Of a DNA stretch of 64,000 bases, positions 62,301-64,000 are shown one piece after another (position 1 is the first letter of the stretch; every line of letters starts with the position of its first letter). A model generated the notes under the pieces. It was not told the origin of the DNA, did not search any database, and saw only the letters and a list, made by a program, of their open reading frames with translations. The stretch lies in contig CASHTG010000006.1 in assembly GCA_949357655.1 (NCBI GenBank), forward strand, positions 620,001 to 684,000. The letters are read 5' to 3'. This DNA is from Parascedosporium putredinis. Taxonomy: Eukaryota > Ascomycota > Sordariomycetes > Microascales > Microascaceae. The translations under genes were made by a program, and so were the position numbers.

Positions 62301-63661
62301 GCCAACATTGAGCATTTTGAGACGAGACGAGAACACCTCAGAGGGTGTTTGGTGTAATGGCAACAGCAGATGATACATGGATGCAATAAGAAATCTCGAT
62401 GGAAGGGCAGGACTGCTGATGGCGGGGAGATGCGGGAGGCAGCCCTTTCAATCGATTCTCTTAGAGCAAGCCCCAAGCTAGCGGGCCGCAAACTGGCGAT
62501 TACCATCGCCTCGCTGCTAGGGGCCCCGTAGAAGCCACCTCTGGCGTGGAGCGGAGCGGCAGACTACGTTGTTTGCCGGACGGCCCAATCCACGCCGCTC
62601 CCTCTGCCTTGTATATGGGTCACAATTGATATTGTGGGGGAAGAGTTGGAACGATCTTTCGGATCCTACCTTGGTAGGCTCCCTAATATTCCTCGCCGTT
62701 TAACGGGATAGGGAGGGCACCGAATCTCCCGCATCTTATCTCGAGGCGTGCATCGGAAGGAGGCGAAGGGATTAGAGGGGAAAGGGAAAGAAAAATAAAG
62801 GTCGGGAGGGGCTCAACCGTCGCCGTGGAGTCTGGGCGGACATCGGACATTTGGGCCAAAGATCGGGAGTTAACGAAAGGGGGTCGCCTTCTCGGAAAGG
62901 GTTCCACGAGTCCCAAAAACGGATGCGCGAGAGCGCCGATCCGCATGGCTTGCGCATGCGTCCCCCGGTTTGTGCTTGTGAGAGATGGGTGAGAATAAGA
63001 AAACACGGCGGAAAAGGCACAAACAGCCAAGGCAGAAATAAAGCCTTCTTTCGTTTTGCAAGGTAAACATTGAAATGAGAAATGACGGGGCAAAGTGAAT
63101 TTGGAAACACTTTCCAACTCCCTGCCTGTTCCGCTCCAGGCCAACCCGCCTCCGTTGGCCATCAGACAAGTATCCATGGATATGTCAATTGCTGCATAAT
63201 GTTCGGATGAGGGCCCTCTTCAACAAAAACCACTCGAGCATCAGCCTGACATATCGTTATTAGGGCTGGCTCGGCGCCGATCCCTTTCCCTGAGGCTTCA
63301 CAATATCGGCGGCGCGGCAGCCTCCGGTCGACCCCCTTGCATCCTTACTTTGAAAGGCACGATGATGCCTCGGTCCGCAAACGTCAAATGGAGGCGCTGG
63401 TTTGTTTTCTACACTAGTGTGTGTTTTTCTTTTTTGTTGAAATTTTTCTTATCGCGTGTCTCGTGTGCCTAATTCCCCATCACAATGGCGGTAGTCCGGG
63501 ATAACCAGGCTCCAAATTAGCCCCGCTCTCGCTGCCCGACCAGACAAGAAGGATTCACATTTTCTCAAAGTATGAGCCTCTGTTCTTTGAGTGCATTCTA
63601 GCTATTTGGCTTCTGAGATAAATTCAAGAACTTTTTCAATTGGGAAAATATTCTTGATGTC

Positions 63662-63680
63662 TTTTTTTTTTTTTTTTTTT
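63662..63680. repeat. Poly-T tract (T19)
   Basis: Nineteen consecutive T followed by AAATTC, in AT-rich intergenic DNA. Confidence 0.85.
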
Positions 63681-64000
63681 AAATTCTTTTTAATGCAAAT
63701 GATAGCTCACAGCTCTCAGGAAATCACTGAGGAATAATAAAAGGGGCGCTGAAGATCAGATCTATCCCCTGCCGATTGTCCCTGTCCTGGCCTCGAGCGA
63801 GGGTAGCTTGTCGACACCTGTCAGCCCCAAGCCCAAGATGAAAGCCCGATCCCGATCTGAACGGCTGGACGTGTCCACTGTGGCAAACGGCATGTTTCAT
63901 CCATGCCCAGGGTGGCACGGATCACCGATGCTTGTTTGGATCGACTTCTCTTTCCTTTTTGCCCCCTTTGCTTTCGCTTTCTTCCGTTTCACTGGTTCGT

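Larger units (their letters stand above)
55819..64000. other. Gene-free terminal stretch
   Basis: No frame longer than about 165 codons and none with a family motif. It contains the INO80 3' flank, a CpG-poor block (56341-57005), AC and GA microsatellites (58421-58476), a 15-bp tandem repeat (59303-59340), a T19 run near 63662 and otherwise featureless DNA. The 154-codon frame at 61909-62373 is lysine/arginine-rich without a recognisable domain. Genes broken by homopolymer errors could be hidden here. Confidence 0.5.

Noticed and set aside
1..64000. CRISPR arrays, IS elements, bacterial operons
   Set aside because: No regularly spaced repeats or transposase frames were seen, and the gene structures are eukaryotic.

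Overview
This window looks like nuclear DNA of a filamentous ascomycete (Pezizomycotina, most likely Sordariomycetes). The evidence is short GT-AG introns with CTAAC/CTGAC-like branch points, pyrimidine-rich 5' leaders, and close matches to fungal AP-2 mu, ARB1, INO80 and Sec72-type proteins. No organism can be named from sequence alone. It is gene-poor: ten supportable protein genes in 64 kb, separated by long stretches full of stop codons.

Layout: 1-7.6 kb holds no gene. A five-exon TauD/TfdA dioxygenase (minus strand) lies at 7.6-9.0 kb, with a CpG-depleted relic upstream of it at 9.24-10.08 kb. An eight-exon gene for an atypical Cys6 zinc-cluster protein spans 14.19-17.29 kb. A TPR protein resembling Sec72 is at 18.73-19.35 kb, and a small conserved two-exon gene is at 20.98-21.44 kb. 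From 21.4 to 40.8 kb the only genes found are three small cysteine-rich proteins (26.9, 32.8 and 37.5 kb, all minus strand). They share one cysteine framework and form a dispersed paralogue family. A housekeeping block follows: AP-2 mu (minus, 40.8-42.3 kb), ARB1 (plus, 43.7-45.8 kb) and INO80 (plus, 49.5-55.8 kb). The last 8 kb has no gene I can support.

Six genes cover vesicle traffic (AP-2 mu), ribosome biogenesis (ARB1), chromatin remodelling (INO80), ER translocation (Sec72-like), transcription (zinc cluster) and small-molecule oxidation (TauD). They share no pathway, and no secondary-metabolite cluster or mobile element with intact coding capacity was seen.

A strong pattern cuts across genes. 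Thirteen reading-frame breaks in six genes are each repaired by adding one base inside a short homopolymer; none needs a base removed. Two breaks are in ARB1 and two in INO80, both highly conserved, so I read this as systematic homopolymer under-calling in the underlying sequence rather than wholesale gene decay. The 'empty' regions may therefore hide further genes split by the same errors.
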